A DNA stretch of 64,000 bases from Cryomorphaceae bacterium 1068 (GCA_027214385.1 JAPVXR010000001.1:496001-560000), one strand, 5' to 3'; positions 35,349 to 44,475 are shown, numbered from the stretch's first letter. Program-made: numbers and translations. Notes: generated from the letters alone by a model not told the origin.

Positions 35349-36206
35349 CTAATCAGTAATGATAACCAAGTATTTCGTCGCTTCCCAAAACCGCATAGGT
35401 TCCAATATTTTAAGTGTTTTTTCCTTTTCACCTTCTATGGAATAAGTTTCAGGAGGATGCGTAGTCACTATATTTACTTTTTCCGAATTCACAGGTATGG
35501 ACCTTGTTCTGGTTAAATCTATCTGTGCAAAAAAATCTTTGTTGAAGTCGCTTTTCAATTGCTTTGAACCTGCAATTCCAATTATGCCTCCTTGCTTCTC
35601 AACTACTCCTGCTTCTTCTAAATCTTTAAAACTTCCGATTGCATAGTAGACTGTATTCATCTCATCGCTCTGCATTTGGATAAGATCTGCTTGAATTTCG
35701 TTTCGGAATTCAGCGGAATCGAGCATTTCATTCAGTATCTCGATAGTGAAGTTCGCGGCAGTCAGGTTTTCCTTCAAATAGGATACTTGCTCTTCTTTGG
35801 TTTCGATATCCTCATTAAGCTGTGAAATCAGTTTTTTGAACCCTGTAACTTCACTGCCATAGGCGGAAAGCTTATTGTTCAATCGGTTGATCGTCTGTTT
35901 GTTTTCTTCAAGTAGATTATTGATGGCCTGAATATCTCGAGTTATTTCTTCCCGTGTATCCTCGCCTTCTCTCAGCTCACCTGCGTTGAGAGAAATAGAT
36001 TCTTCTCTTTCTCCAATCAAAGAAAGGTTTTGTTGAATAGCTGTGAAGCTTTCTTCAAATAGTCGCATGGTAGAATCTTTCATTACCAATTGATTTTCTA
36101 AAGAGTCATTTTTCATTCGCAGTGACTCCAGTTCAGTTTCAGCCTCCGGGCTAACGCACGAGCTCAAAGCCGTAAAAATTAAAAGGATAAATGCTACATT
36201 TTTCAT
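35349..36206 (-). CDS. Coiled-coil lipoprotein of unknown function
   Basis: A 285-residue lipoprotein. MKNVAFILLIFTALSSCVS gives a clear lipobox with Cys17. Residues about 22-185 are a near-continuous coiled coil (SLRMKNDSLENQL, NKLSAYGSEVTGFKKLI, and further Leu/Glu/Lys heptads), broken by two short turns. The C-terminal 90 residues form a beta-rich domain opening NTVYYAIGSFKDLEEAG and ending in ATKYLVIITD. The pattern is common in Bacteroidota lipoproteins of unknown role; I do not assign a function. It is the only gene on its strand between dps and feoA. Upstream, it is divergent from feoAB across 242 bases. Confidence 0.8.
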   Translation of the reverse strand: MKNVAFILLIFTALSSCVSPEAETELESLRMKNDSLENQLVMKDSTMRLFEESFTAIQQNLSLIGEREESISLNAGELREGEDTREEITRDIQAINNLLEENKQTINRLNNKLSAYGSEVTGFKKLISQLNEDIETKEEQVSYLKENLTAANFTIEILNEMLDSAEFRNEIQADLIQMQSDEMNTVYYAIGSFKDLEEAGVVEKQGGIIGIAGSKQLKSDFNKDFFAQIDLTRTRSIPVNSEKVNIVTTHPPETYSIEGEKEKTLKILEPMRFWEATKYLVIITD

Positions 36207-36353
36207 GTTAAGTCAGTTCTCTTGATTTTAAAACCAAATATGTAAATTATAAACGGACTTTGGGCAGCCTTATTAGATTCATGCTGTCTCAAGGAGGTAA
36301 GGTTCAATGACGATTGCTTCGAAATGGTGAATTAGTAGAAGCTTGAATGATCG

Positions 36354-36371
36354 ATACCTTGTTTAAGGTAT
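36354..36371. promoter_or_regulatory. Inverted repeat upstream of feoAB, candidate metal-regulator site
   Basis: ATACCTT and AAGGTAT, a perfect 7-bp inverted repeat with a 4-base spacer, 77 bases before the feoA ATG. This position and type fit a DtxR/MntR- or Fur-family operator, but the consensus for this lineage is not known to me. Confidence 0.4.
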
Positions 36372-36448
36372 TTTAGACTTGAGGCTTTGCCCAAATGGTT
36401 TTCAGTTGTATTATTGTCACTGTTTAGACTCATTTTAAATAGCGTAGA

Positions 36449-36685
36449 ATGAATTCGGTCACCGCAGATACCATAAGAACCAATCAGACAGTTGAAATTG
36501 TTGATCTCGACAGCAATGAAACCGGACAGCGTTTGGGGGAAATGGGATTCTGGCCCGGTAAGAGTATTACACTCGTTTTGTCAGCTCCTTTCGGAGACCC
36601 GATGGCGTTTGAAGTAGATAATACGGTAATAGCTTTGCGCAAGAATGAGGCTAGATTGATCAAAGTCAAGACTTCCGCCGCGTAG
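36449..36685 (+). CDS. feoA: FeoA-domain protein
   Basis: A 78-residue SH3-like FeoA protein: GQRLGEMGFWPGKSITLV and FGDPMAFEVDNTVIALRKNEA match the conserved core (RLxxMGxxPG and the DPxxxxxxG-like segment). FeoA binds the cytoplasmic face of FeoB and stimulates iron uptake. The stop is 3 bases before the feoB ATG, so the two are one operon. The first 12 residues are poorly conserved in the family, but no better in-frame start exists. Iron-repressed control is expected, and an inverted repeat and a dps-shared 13-base sequence occur upstream. Confidence 0.93.
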   Translation: MNSVTADTIRTNQTVEIVDLDSNETGQRLGEMGFWPGKSITLVLSAPFGDPMAFEVDNTVIALRKNEARLIKVKTSAA

Positions 36686-36688
36686 TAT

Positions 36689-38803
36689 ATGGCCAAGTCT
36701 AAAAGCTCACCTCTTATTGCCCTCACTGGAGTTCCTAATGTAGGCAAGACCACAATTTTTAATAAGCTTACAGGACTGAACCAAAAGGTCGGGAATTACC
36801 CTGGGGTTACAGTCGATAAGGTCATCGGTCGCATGAAAACATCGACCGGTACTGTTGACATTCTTGATCTCCCCGGAACATACAATCTTTATCCCAGGTC
36901 TGAAGATGAAAGAGTCGTATTTAGGGTTCTTTCAGGTTTGGAGCCTGATATAGAGGTTGCCGCTGTTATAACGATTGCCGATATGAGCAATCCGGAGAGG
37001 AGCCTCTTTCTGGTAACACAGTTGGTGGATATGGGCTACCCCACAGCGCTCGTTCTGAATATGGAGGACCAGGCTAAAAAAGAAGGTCTGGAAATAAATA
37101 AGATTCTACTGCAGCGGTTACTGGGAATTCCTGTTTTTACAGCCTCTGCCGATAAAGGAATTGGCATAGATCAAATTAAAAAAGCGATTGAAGAAAATGG
37201 CTTTTCAGAAGGTCGAAAAGTAGTTGACCCTGCTGAATTTTGTGATGAGTCACTTCTTCTCAAGGTTTCCGGTATTACAAAACAGAGCAACCCATATCAA
37301 GCTCTTCAGGTTTTGAAATTTAAAGACGAAGAGAAGCAAATCCCGAAAGAGATTCGCGAGCGGCTTTCTGAATTGGTTGAAGAGTACAGTTTCAATCCTG
37401 CTCAAGTGCAAAGGGAAGAGACCAAGATTCGTTATGATCACGTTCGAGAAATCTTGTCCAAATGCCTGAAGTCTCCTCAGAAGAAAAGGGCAGGACTTAC
37501 GAGAAAGTTAGATAGTATTTTTTTACATCCCGTATTCGGGTTTGGAATCTTTCTGGCCATACTTTTCATGGTTTTCCAAGCTATTTTTTCATGGGCTGAA
37601 GGCCCTATGGATTTCATTGATACCTCCTTTGCATTCATAGCACAATGGGTCAGCGAAGCCTTGCCTTCAGGAGCACTTACTGATTTACTAACGGAAGGAA
37701 TTATCCCTGGACTTGGTGGGATTGTCATCTTTGTACCTCAAATAGCACTTCTTTTCGCCTTTTTGTCTCTTCTGGAAGGGTCTGGCTATATGGCGCGTGC
37801 AGTTTTTATTACTGATCGTGTTATGAGGCCTTTCGGTCTCAATGGTCGTAGTGTAGTGCCTTTGATTTCAGGCTTTGCCTGCGCCATACCTGGAATCATG
37901 GCTGCTCGCACCATTTCAAACCGTCGCGACAGACTCATTACCATTTTTGTGACACCTTTTATGAGCTGTTCAGCTCGGTTACCCGTCTACATTGTATTGG
38001 TGGGATTGCTATTTCCTGACGGTGAGTCTACCTTCTTTAATTCAAAAGGTACTGCTTTCTTTGGGTTGTATCTGTTGGGTATATTAGCTGCTCTGGTATC
38101 TGCAGCAGGAATGAAGGCCATAATGAAAACGGAAAGATCAGGTACTTTGGTGCTAGAGCTTCCGAGATACCGAGTGCCTCAGCTTCAAACTGTTGTTACT
38201 ACTATGTATGAAAAGTCAAAGACTTTCGTACTGGAGGCGGGAAAAATTATTCTTGCCATCAGCATAGTTCTTTGGGTACTGGCCTCATATGGTCCCGGCG
38301 ATTCCATGGAGCAAGCTGCTTCTTCCGTCGCTTTGCCAAAAGTAGAAACGGCCGAAGCCATGCATGAGTATCACACCGAAGTTTCGTCTAAAAAAATACA
38401 AGCTTCTTACGCCGGGATAGTTGGAAAATGGGTTGAACCGGTTATCAGACCGCTGGGATATGATTGGAAAATCGGAATAGCCTTGATATGTAGCTTTGCA
38501 GCCAGAGAAGTATTTGTAAGTACGATGGCTACAATTTACAGCATCGGAGCAGATAGCGAAGATATCCAAACACTACAGCAGCTGCTGAGTACTGAAAAAA
38601 GAGATGATACCGGTGAGCCAACTTTTACTTCAGCTACAGTTTGGTCGTTGCTCGTTTTCTATGCATTTGCCATGCAATGTATGAGTACTATAGCTATAGT
38701 AAAAAGGGAAACTAATGGCTGGAAGTGGCCCATCATCCAAACTGTCTATATGACGGCCTTGGCATATGTTTCAGCCTTATTTGTTTATCAGTTGCTTTCT
38801 TAA
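36689..38803 (+). CDS. feoB: Ferrous iron transporter FeoB
   Basis: A 704-residue Fe(II) transporter. The N-terminal G domain has G1 GVPNVGKT (14-21), the switch region, DLPGTYNL (G3) and NMED (G4); a GDI helical domain follows. From about residue 270 there are eleven or so membrane helices, including the Gate motifs with conserved cysteines (FACAIPGIM; MSCSARLPV). GTP binding and hydrolysis drive or gate Fe(II) entry. It follows feoA by 3 bases and is followed by a 40-residue FeoB-associated peptide, a frequent arrangement in Bacteroidota. Length is slightly short relative to E. coli FeoB (773) but complete. Confidence 0.96.
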   Translation: MAKSKSSPLIALTGVPNVGKTTIFNKLTGLNQKVGNYPGVTVDKVIGRMKTSTGTVDILDLPGTYNLYPRSEDERVVFRVLSGLEPDIEVAAVITIADMSNPERSLFLVTQLVDMGYPTALVLNMEDQAKKEGLEINKILLQRLLGIPVFTASADKGIGIDQIKKAIEENGFSEGRKVVDPAEFCDESLLLKVSGITKQSNPYQALQVLKFKDEEKQIPKEIRERLSELVEEYSFNPAQVQREETKIRYDHVREILSKCLKSPQKKRAGLTRKLDSIFLHPVFGFGIFLAILFMVFQAIFSWAEGPMDFIDTSFAFIAQWVSEALPSGALTDLLTEGIIPGLGGIVIFVPQIALLFAFLSLLEGSGYMARAVFITDRVMRPFGLNGRSVVPLISGFACAIPGIMAARTISNRRDRLITIFVTPFMSCSARLPVYIVLVGLLFPDGESTFFNSKGTAFFGLYLLGILAALVSAAGMKAIMKTERSGTLVLELPRYRVPQLQTVVTTMYEKSKTFVLEAGKIILAISIVLWVLASYGPGDSMEQAASSVALPKVETAEAMHEYHTEVSSKKIQASYAGIVGKWVEPVIRPLGYDWKIGIALICSFAAREVFVSTMATIYSIGADSEDIQTLQQLLSTEKRDDTGEPTFTSATVWSLLVFYAFAMQCMSTIAIVKRETNGWKWPIIQTVYMTALAYVSALFVYQLLS

Positions 38804-38808
38804 CTTTG
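38780..38808 (+). promoter_or_regulatory. Consensus promoter inside the feoB 3' end
   Basis: TTTG at 38780-38783, 17 bases, then TAACTTTG at 38801-38808, exact to consensus, ending 4 bases before the ATG at 38813. It could give a separate leaderless mRNA for the small peptide. Confidence 0.5.
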
Positions 38809-38812
38809 CAGC

Positions 38813-38935
38813 ATGCAAGAGGCCATCGTATTCATTCTTTTTTTTGGTGTAATTGCCTTTTTCGTCTATCGTAAATTTTTTAGAAGAAATTCGACGGATT
38901 GTTCTTCCTGCGAATTTAATGAGGAGACGAATTAA
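38813..38935 (+). CDS. FeoB-associated Cys-rich membrane peptide
   Basis: A 40-residue peptide starting MQEAIVFILFFGVIAFFVY, a single membrane segment, followed by a basic stretch (RKFFRR) and a C-terminal CSSC pair. This matches the FeoB-associated Cys-rich membrane protein family (PF12669), short proteins encoded directly after feoB that may help iron loading or sense redox through the CxxC. The start is 9 bases after the feoB stop. It is below normal ORF length cut-offs but has the right size, hydrophobicity, position and Cys motif. Confidence 0.85.
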   Translation: MQEAIVFILFFGVIAFFVYRKFFRRNSTDCSSCEFNEETN

Positions 38936-39011
38936 TTTTCGCGCTTCTCGAGGTTTGGTTTGACACACCTTCCTATCTATCTCTTGTTCTATTTTTTAAA
39001 ACCCCAAAATT

Positions 39012-39863
39012 ATGATCAAACAATTCTATTTTTTGTTCCTCACAGCTACTGTTTTTTTCTTCTCGTCATGCGGCTCCGAGCCCAACGTCAAAGAGAGTAT
39101 AGATGAAGAGTCATTAATCACCGAGATGAGTATAGTAGGAGAAGAGGTGAGTTATACCTCCGACTCAGTTACCATGAAGGGATACATTGCCTATGATGAA
39201 ACCGATACTACCCAAAGACCAGGAATCATAGTTGTGCACGAATGGTGGGGGCATACCGACTATGTTCGTGAGAGAGCAGAAATGCTTGCAGAACTCGGCT
39301 ATGTGGCACTGGCGGTAGATATGTACGGTGACGGAAAAAAAGCTGAGCACCCCGATAATGCTATGAAGTTTTCAGGTATGGTGATGCAGAATATGGACGG
39401 CGCTGAATCGCGTTTTACAGAGGCTATTAAAGTTTTGAAGAACCACCCGCAAACGGCTGATGAGAACATCTCTGCTATAGGCTATTGTTTTGGGGGATCT
39501 TTGATTCTGGCTATGGCAAATAAAGGAGTAGATCTCGATGGAGTCGCTGCATTTCACAGTGGAGTGCAATTGCCTGTTGGGCCAAGTGAAAATTTGCACG
39601 CTATGGTCCTTGTACAAAACGGAGCTGACGATCCATTCGTGAGTCCTGAAAGTGTTGCAAATTTCAAAGCAGCCATGGACTCGTTGCAGAAGCCATACGT
39701 GTACGAAAGTTATCCCGGGGCTGTGCATGCCTATACGAACAAAAATGCAGACAGCCTGGGTGAAAAATTCAATTTGCCTTTGGCTTATAATGCTGAAGCG
39801 GATACGAAATCTTGGGAGCGTATGAAGGAGTTTTTCAATGAATTATATCCCAGACAGGACTAA
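39012..39863 (+). CDS. Dienelactone hydrolase-family lipoprotein
   Basis: A 283-residue alpha/beta hydrolase with a lipoprotein signal (MIKQFYFLFLTATVFFFSSCGS), so it acts outside the cytoplasm. GYCFGGS (near residue 158) is the DLH nucleophile elbow with Cys as nucleophile; Asp in NGADDPF and His in PGAVHAYTN complete a Cys-Asp-His triad. VVHEWWGHTDYVRE is the typical DLH N-terminal block. True dienelactone hydrolases are cytoplasmic and act in chlorocatechol breakdown; for exported relatives the substrate is unknown. It is monocistronic, with a terminator 24 bases after the stop. Confidence 0.9.
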   Translation: MIKQFYFLFLTATVFFFSSCGSEPNVKESIDEESLITEMSIVGEEVSYTSDSVTMKGYIAYDETDTTQRPGIIVVHEWWGHTDYVRERAEMLAELGYVALAVDMYGDGKKAEHPDNAMKFSGMVMQNMDGAESRFTEAIKVLKNHPQTADENISAIGYCFGGSLILAMANKGVDLDGVAAFHSGVQLPVGPSENLHAMVLVQNGADDPFVSPESVANFKAAMDSLQKPYVYESYPGAVHAYTNKNADSLGEKFNLPLAYNAEADTKSWERMKEFFNELYPRQD

Positions 39864-39886
39864 TGAATTAGAAACATAAGAATCAA

Positions 39887-39911
39887 GGCGGCTGAAAAGT
39901 CGCCTTTTTTT
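39887..39911 (+). terminator. Rho-independent terminator
   Basis: A 7-bp stem (39887-39893 with 39898-39904, one G-T pair), GAAA loop and seven T. Confidence 0.88.
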
Positions 39912-39972
39912 GTTTCTCTTAACTCCTTTTAGATCATGTATTGGTTTGCAAATTTCTCTCAATACATTTTCC

Positions 39973-39980
39973 TATCATTG
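39973..39980 (+). promoter_or_regulatory. -7-like element TATCATTG
   Basis: One mismatch to TAnnTTTG, 21 bases before the ATG at 40002 of the TonB-dependent receptor gene; used as support for that start. Confidence 0.3.
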
Positions 39981-40001
39981 CCACCTTTTTATCAATTGTG
40001 T

Positions 40002-41987
40002 ATGTCTCGATTCAGATTCTTTTCCGTTGTTTTTCTTGTCGGAATTTCTAAGGTAGTTAGCGCTCAGAACGAAGTAGATCTTCAGGAATTACAGGTAAGT
40101 GCTACGCGGTCTTCAGTTGAGTTTTCTGAAGCATCTCGAACCGTCAGGATCATTACTAAAAAGGAAATTGAGGAAGCTCCCGTTAATACGATCAATGAAC
40201 TTTTGGAATACGCTACTAATGTCGATGTGCGGCAAAGAGGCGCTCAAGGAGTACAAGCTGATATAAGTATCCGCGGTTCGGGTTTTGAACAGGTTTTAAT
40301 TCTCTTGAATGGAGTGAAAATGACCGACCCACAGACAGGGCATCACAATATGAATATTCCTGTCGAATTGATGGATATTGAGCGAATAGAAGTCCTCAAC
40401 GGCGGTGCTTCGAGAATCTTTGGCCCCGGAGCTTTTGCCGGAGCGATTAATATTATCACCAAAAATCCAGCAGAATCAGGTGTGCGGATTTCAGCAGAAG
40501 CCGGTGATTTTGGCTACAGCCAATTAGGCGCCAGGGCCAATATCGCTGCAGATAAACACAATCATTCCCTGAGTATCTTGCAAAGACAAGGAGACGGGTA
40601 TATTCGAAATACCGACTTTGACTTGCTCAATATCTTTTGGCAGTCAGAATTTCATACCGAAAAGTCGGATTGGTTTTTGAATCTAGGTCAAAATGAAAAG
40701 AGCTTCGGAGCCCTGAATTTTTATTCAGCTAGGTTTCCTGATCAATTTGAGTCAACAAAATCACAGTTTGTTTCTCTGGGTGGCGAAATGAGATTTGATC
40801 AATTAACCATTAGCCCAAAGGCATATTACCGCCGCCACAATGATCGGTTTGAGCTATTTCGCGAAAGCGAAGGGTTCTACCGCAGAATTCCTGACGACGG
40901 CGGTTTCACGAGCAATCAAGGAGATACCATACCCTGGTATACAGGTCACAACTATCACCAAACTGATGTGTATGGTGCGGAGGTTAATGGGGCTTATAAA
41001 TGGAAGTTTGGGACGAGCTCGGTCGGTTATGAGTTTAGATCAGAAGAGGTCTTGAGCAATGTGTTGGGAGAGCCTTTGGACAATCCCCTAGAAGTGCCAG
41101 GAGAGTTTCCGGGAGCATTCTACAGAAATGGCGCCGACCGTCAGAATCATAGCATATACATAGAGCATACCTATTCAAAAGGAGACTTCTTTATATCCGC
41201 GGGGGTGATGTACAATCACAATACGGACTTTGGTGATGAATTTTTCCCAGGAGCAGATGTGAGTTATCAGGTTACTGATCATATTCGTCCTTATGCGTCT
41301 GTAAATCGTTCATTCAGATTGCCCAGCTACACCGATTTATATTACAATCTAGGTGGCGCAGTAGGAAGTATAGATCTTGAGCCCGAGTCTTCAATCAATT
41401 ATGAGTTAGGTGCTAAGTTTGATTATGCTGTTGGAAGGGGAGATGTGGCGGTCTTTACAAGAGATGGTTCCAATTTGATCGATTGGATTCGCTTTAGCGG
41501 AAGTGATATGACTACAGCTGCCAACATTACGGAAGTTCGTATCAGTGGAGTAGAGGCAAACTTCACATGGGACATGTTAAACGTACTAGGGGGGAAGAGC
41601 CCCTTAAAATCGATACAAACCGGATATTCCTACATGTTTTCTGATTCGCTCAGCAATGACTTCGAATCACTTTATGTACTCGATTTCCTTGAGCAAAAAG
41701 CAGATTTAGGGTTCTACTTTCAGTTCGGAAAAAACTTTCATGTAAACTGGTTTTTTAGCTACCAAGATCGATTGGGATCATTTGTGGATGCCGACGGAAT
41801 GGAATCGAACTACCAGCCGGTAGTTTTGTCAGACTTGAGGGTGAGTCCACAGTTTGGGAAGTTGAAGCTCTTCGTTCAAGTTTCAAATCTCTTCGACGAA
41901 ACATACAATGATATAGGTAGCGTAATCCAACCAGGTCGATGGTTTCGCTTAGGCATGAATTACGAGTTTTCGATCATGAAGCGCTAG
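40002..41987 (+). CDS. TonB-dependent outer-membrane receptor
   Basis: A 661-residue receptor. I chose the ATG at 40002 because it opens a signal peptide (MSRFRFFSVVFLVGISKVVSAQ); the ATG at 39936 adds a hydrophobic stretch unlike a signal. A plug domain spans about 25-150 (DLQELQVSATR at its start, close to a TonB box, then IERIEVLNGGASRIFGPGAFAGAINIITK). The beta-barrel follows to the C-terminus, ending VQVSNLFDETYNDIG and RWFRLGMNYEF. It is the BtuB/FecA type without the SusC N-terminal extension, and no SusD gene is adjacent, so a small ligand such as a cofactor or chelate is likelier than a polysaccharide. Substrate not visible. Confidence 0.93.
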   Translation: MSRFRFFSVVFLVGISKVVSAQNEVDLQELQVSATRSSVEFSEASRTVRIITKKEIEEAPVNTINELLEYATNVDVRQRGAQGVQADISIRGSGFEQVLILLNGVKMTDPQTGHHNMNIPVELMDIERIEVLNGGASRIFGPGAFAGAINIITKNPAESGVRISAEAGDFGYSQLGARANIAADKHNHSLSILQRQGDGYIRNTDFDLLNIFWQSEFHTEKSDWFLNLGQNEKSFGALNFYSARFPDQFESTKSQFVSLGGEMRFDQLTISPKAYYRRHNDRFELFRESEGFYRRIPDDGGFTSNQGDTIPWYTGHNYHQTDVYGAEVNGAYKWKFGTSSVGYEFRSEEVLSNVLGEPLDNPLEVPGEFPGAFYRNGADRQNHSIYIEHTYSKGDFFISAGVMYNHNTDFGDEFFPGADVSYQVTDHIRPYASVNRSFRLPSYTDLYYNLGGAVGSIDLEPESSINYELGAKFDYAVGRGDVAVFTRDGSNLIDWIRFSGSDMTTAANITEVRISGVEANFTWDMLNVLGGKSPLKSIQTGYSYMFSDSLSNDFESLYVLDFLEQKADLGFYFQFGKNFHVNWFFSYQDRLGSFVDADGMESNYQPVVLSDLRVSPQFGKLKLFVQVSNLFDETYNDIGSVIQPGRWFRLGMNYEFSIMKR

Positions 41988-42043
41988 GAAGGTGTTGAAT
42001 TGTCAAAACTTTAGTTTCTTTAGCTGACAATCTAACAAATCAC

Positions 42044-43885
42044 ATGTCTACCACTAGTCAAGATCCGTTAATCATAGAATGCGCTTGGGAAGTTTGCAAC
42101 CAAGTGGGAGGAATCTACACGGTTATCCGTTCCAAAGTTCCCGCTGCCGTTGCGCGCAGAGGAGAAAACTATTGTCTTCTTGGTCCGCTCGAGAATGAAA
42201 ACATTTCTGCTGAGTTTGATCCGATCAATAATTTGAGTGATCCTATTGGGCGCACCGTTGAAAAAATGCGGAACATGGGATACGAGGTTTGGTACGGCAC
42301 CTGGCTCGTAACGGGCAGGCCGAAGGTGGTTCTGTTAAATCCCCAAAACGTATTCAATCGATTAGACACTCTTCATCGGCATTTGAAGGCCGATCATGGT
42401 ATCACCACCAATACAGGTGATGAACTCTTGGAGAAGATGGTACTTTGGGCGGACCTCAACCGCACCTTCTTTACTATTCTAAGCAAAGAAGTACTAAAAG
42501 GAAAGCGCGAAGTCGTTGCACACTTCCACGAGTGGATGGCAGCTTTGCCTATTCTTGATATCGCCAAACATGGTTTGCCCATCTCTACGGTCTTTACGAC
42601 ACATGCCACTATGCTAGGTCGCTACTTAGCGGGAAACGACACCGATTTTTACAAGAATCTCAGCAAGTACAACTGGGAACTTGAGGCCAAACGTTATGGG
42701 ATATTGGCTCAAACCCAAATCGAGAGAGAGTGCGCAATGGCCGCAAATACTTTTACCACGGTGAGTGAAGTAACGGGAATGGAGTGTGAACATTTATTGG
42801 GTAAAAAACCGGATGTGATTACTCCTAACGGACTTAACATCAATAAGTATGTGGCTTATCACGAAGTGCACAATCGGCACGAGAAGTACAAGGACAAGAT
42901 TCATGAATTTATCATAGGTCATTTCTTTAACTCCTATGACTTTGACTTAGATAATACGATTTACTTCTTCACTTCCGGCAGATATGAGTATCGGAATAAA
43001 GGCTTTGATGTCACACTGAAAGCACTAAAACTGCTCAACCAGATGATGGTGCACGAGGGGATTGATAAAACGGTGGTGATGTTTTTCATCACAAAGCGTC
43101 CCACCTGGTCTATAAACCCGGAAGTCTTGGAGTCTCGTGGAGTAATGCAAGAGATTAAAAGGAATTGCGAGTCGATTGAAAAGCAGTTGGGTGAAAGGCT
43201 ATTTCACGCTGCTGCCTCTTCTAAGGATGAACACAAGCTTCCTGATTTGAACGCTTTGATAGATGATTACTGGAAGTTGCGCTACCGCAGAACCATTCAG
43301 AGCTGGAAAACCAACCAATGGCCAATTATTGTAACACATAATCTCGTTGATGACATTGATGATGAGCTTCTGAATTATCTTCGAAATGAGCAGATGGTCA
43401 ATTCACCTTTAGATCGAGTGAAAATGGTTTACCATCCTGATTTTATAGATTCTACTAATCCCCTTTTTGGAATGGACTATGGACAGTTTGTGAGAGGATG
43501 CCACCTTGGTATTTTCCCAAGTTATTACGAGCCATGGGGATACACCCCTTTAGAGTGTGTAGCTCGCGGTGTGCCTACGGTTACCTCCGATCTTTCCGGT
43601 TTTGGGAAGTACGTTGAAAATATGGATACCGAGCACGAAGATAAAGGTGTTTACGTCATGCAACGGAGCAAGGAAACAGAGAAGAAGTCAGTTGAGAATT
43701 TGGCAAAGTATCTTTTACACTTTGTGAAATCAAATCGACGATACCGAATGTTCCAAAGAAACAAGTTGGAAGATTTTTCTGAAGATTTTGATTGGAAGGT
43801 GCTTATGTCGGCTTATGATGAGTCTTATATCCACGCTCTAAAAGCAGTTTTCGGTAAGAAATCTTCAGCAAAGTCTAAAGCCTAG
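42044..43885 (+). CDS. Glycogen synthase, eukaryotic (GT3) type
   Basis: A 613-residue glycogen synthase of glycosyltransferase family 3. Start IIECAWEVCNQVGGIYTVIRSK is the GT3 signature, with HFHEWMA, FTTHATMLGRYLAG, TVSEVTGMECEHLL, and the donor/acid region GIFPSYYEPWGYTPLECVARG. It extends alpha-1,4-glucan from UDP-glucose, unlike the ADP-glucose GT5 enzymes of most bacteria; residues normally used for phosphorylation and G6P control in animals are mostly lacking. Slightly shorter than animal GYS (about 700). No branching enzyme or phosphorylase gene is nearby. Its stop overlaps a small convergent ORF by 4 bases. Confidence 0.92.
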   Translation: MSTTSQDPLIIECAWEVCNQVGGIYTVIRSKVPAAVARRGENYCLLGPLENENISAEFDPINNLSDPIGRTVEKMRNMGYEVWYGTWLVTGRPKVVLLNPQNVFNRLDTLHRHLKADHGITTNTGDELLEKMVLWADLNRTFFTILSKEVLKGKREVVAHFHEWMAALPILDIAKHGLPISTVFTTHATMLGRYLAGNDTDFYKNLSKYNWELEAKRYGILAQTQIERECAMAANTFTTVSEVTGMECEHLLGKKPDVITPNGLNINKYVAYHEVHNRHEKYKDKIHEFIIGHFFNSYDFDLDNTIYFFTSGRYEYRNKGFDVTLKALKLLNQMMVHEGIDKTVVMFFITKRPTWSINPEVLESRGVMQEIKRNCESIEKQLGERLFHAAASSKDEHKLPDLNALIDDYWKLRYRRTIQSWKTNQWPIIVTHNLVDDIDDELLNYLRNEQMVNSPLDRVKMVYHPDFIDSTNPLFGMDYGQFVRGCHLGIFPSYYEPWGYTPLECVARGVPTVTSDLSGFGKYVENMDTEHEDKGVYVMQRSKETEKKSVENLAKYLLHFVKSNRRYRMFQRNKLEDFSEDFDWKVLMSAYDESYIHALKAVFGKKSSAKSKA

Positions 43886-44169
43886 TCTTCAACTGATGTT
43901 GAGATGTACTGCTCGATAGCATCTGCGATATAGGCCTTCACGACTTCATACTTTTCAGGAAATTTTTCCCAAGTGAAGTCTTCAATAGTTGTGGGGAGAT
44001 CGCAGAGTTGAATAATTTCAATTTTGTGGTCATTCAGCTTTCCTGACCAAGTCACGGGTTTCCATTTCTTCTTACCCACTTTTAACTTCTTACGGTCAGA
44101 AGTAAGTCGAAAACTACCTTTGAGCCTTCGGCCACCTTTAAAATTGAACTTTCCTTCTACACCTTGCAT
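43882..44169 (-). CDS. Small hypothetical protein
   Basis: A 95-residue protein with a basic, beta-rich N-terminal half (MQGVEGKFNFKGGRRLKG, repeated aromatic and charged residues) and an acidic helical C-terminus (YIADAIEQYISTS). It has no signal peptide or membrane segment. I recognise no family. It is convergent with, and overlaps by 4 bases, the glycogen synthase gene. A -7-like TAATTTCG lies 30 bases upstream (44200-44207, minus). Balanced composition and normal codon use favour a real gene, but support is modest. Confidence 0.5.
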   Translation of the reverse strand: MQGVEGKFNFKGGRRLKGSFRLTSDRKKLKVGKKKWKPVTWSGKLNDHKIEIIQLCDLPTTIEDFTWEKFPEKYEVVKAYIADAIEQYISTSVED

Positions 44170-44475
44170 TGTAGGAATTTCCGAATTATTTCGGGAGGTC
44201 GAAATTAGGAAAGCAAGAGCAGATTAACAATGGTAGGAGATCATTGCTTTCATTTTTTGTTATCGATGGATTAATTAATTGTTAAATCTTTCGAGCGAAG
44301 TTCTCGCCATAATCGCATCATTACTGCTATTCGCAAAGGATTACCTACAAGAATGATCTAATTGGCATTCAACTAGAAATATATTGAAGCTAAAGTCTTA
44401 ATAATACGTACTTTTGCGCCGCATTTTGAGCGCTTAGTGTCATTTTAACAATCGCTCATTCAATATGATTAAATT
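44170..44475. other. Intergenic region before the amidoligase cluster
   Basis: No ORF of note. It holds one exact -7 element (44409-44416) and AT-rich sequence. A 5-bp GAGCG...CGCTC pair near 44430-44457 is too weak to call. Confidence 0.6.
44409..44416 (+). promoter_or_regulatory. Bacteroidota -7 element (TACTTTTG) of the amidoligase cluster
   Basis: Exact TAnnTTTG, 59 bases before the GTG start at 44476. The nearest TTG is 22 bases upstream, longer than the usual spacing. Confidence 0.45.

Noticed and set aside
38777-38968. Minus-strand ORF of 63 codons over the feoB end
   Set aside because: It overlaps feoB and the FeoB-associated peptide, which has the expected membrane and CSSC features; the minus frame has only basic low-complexity sequence.
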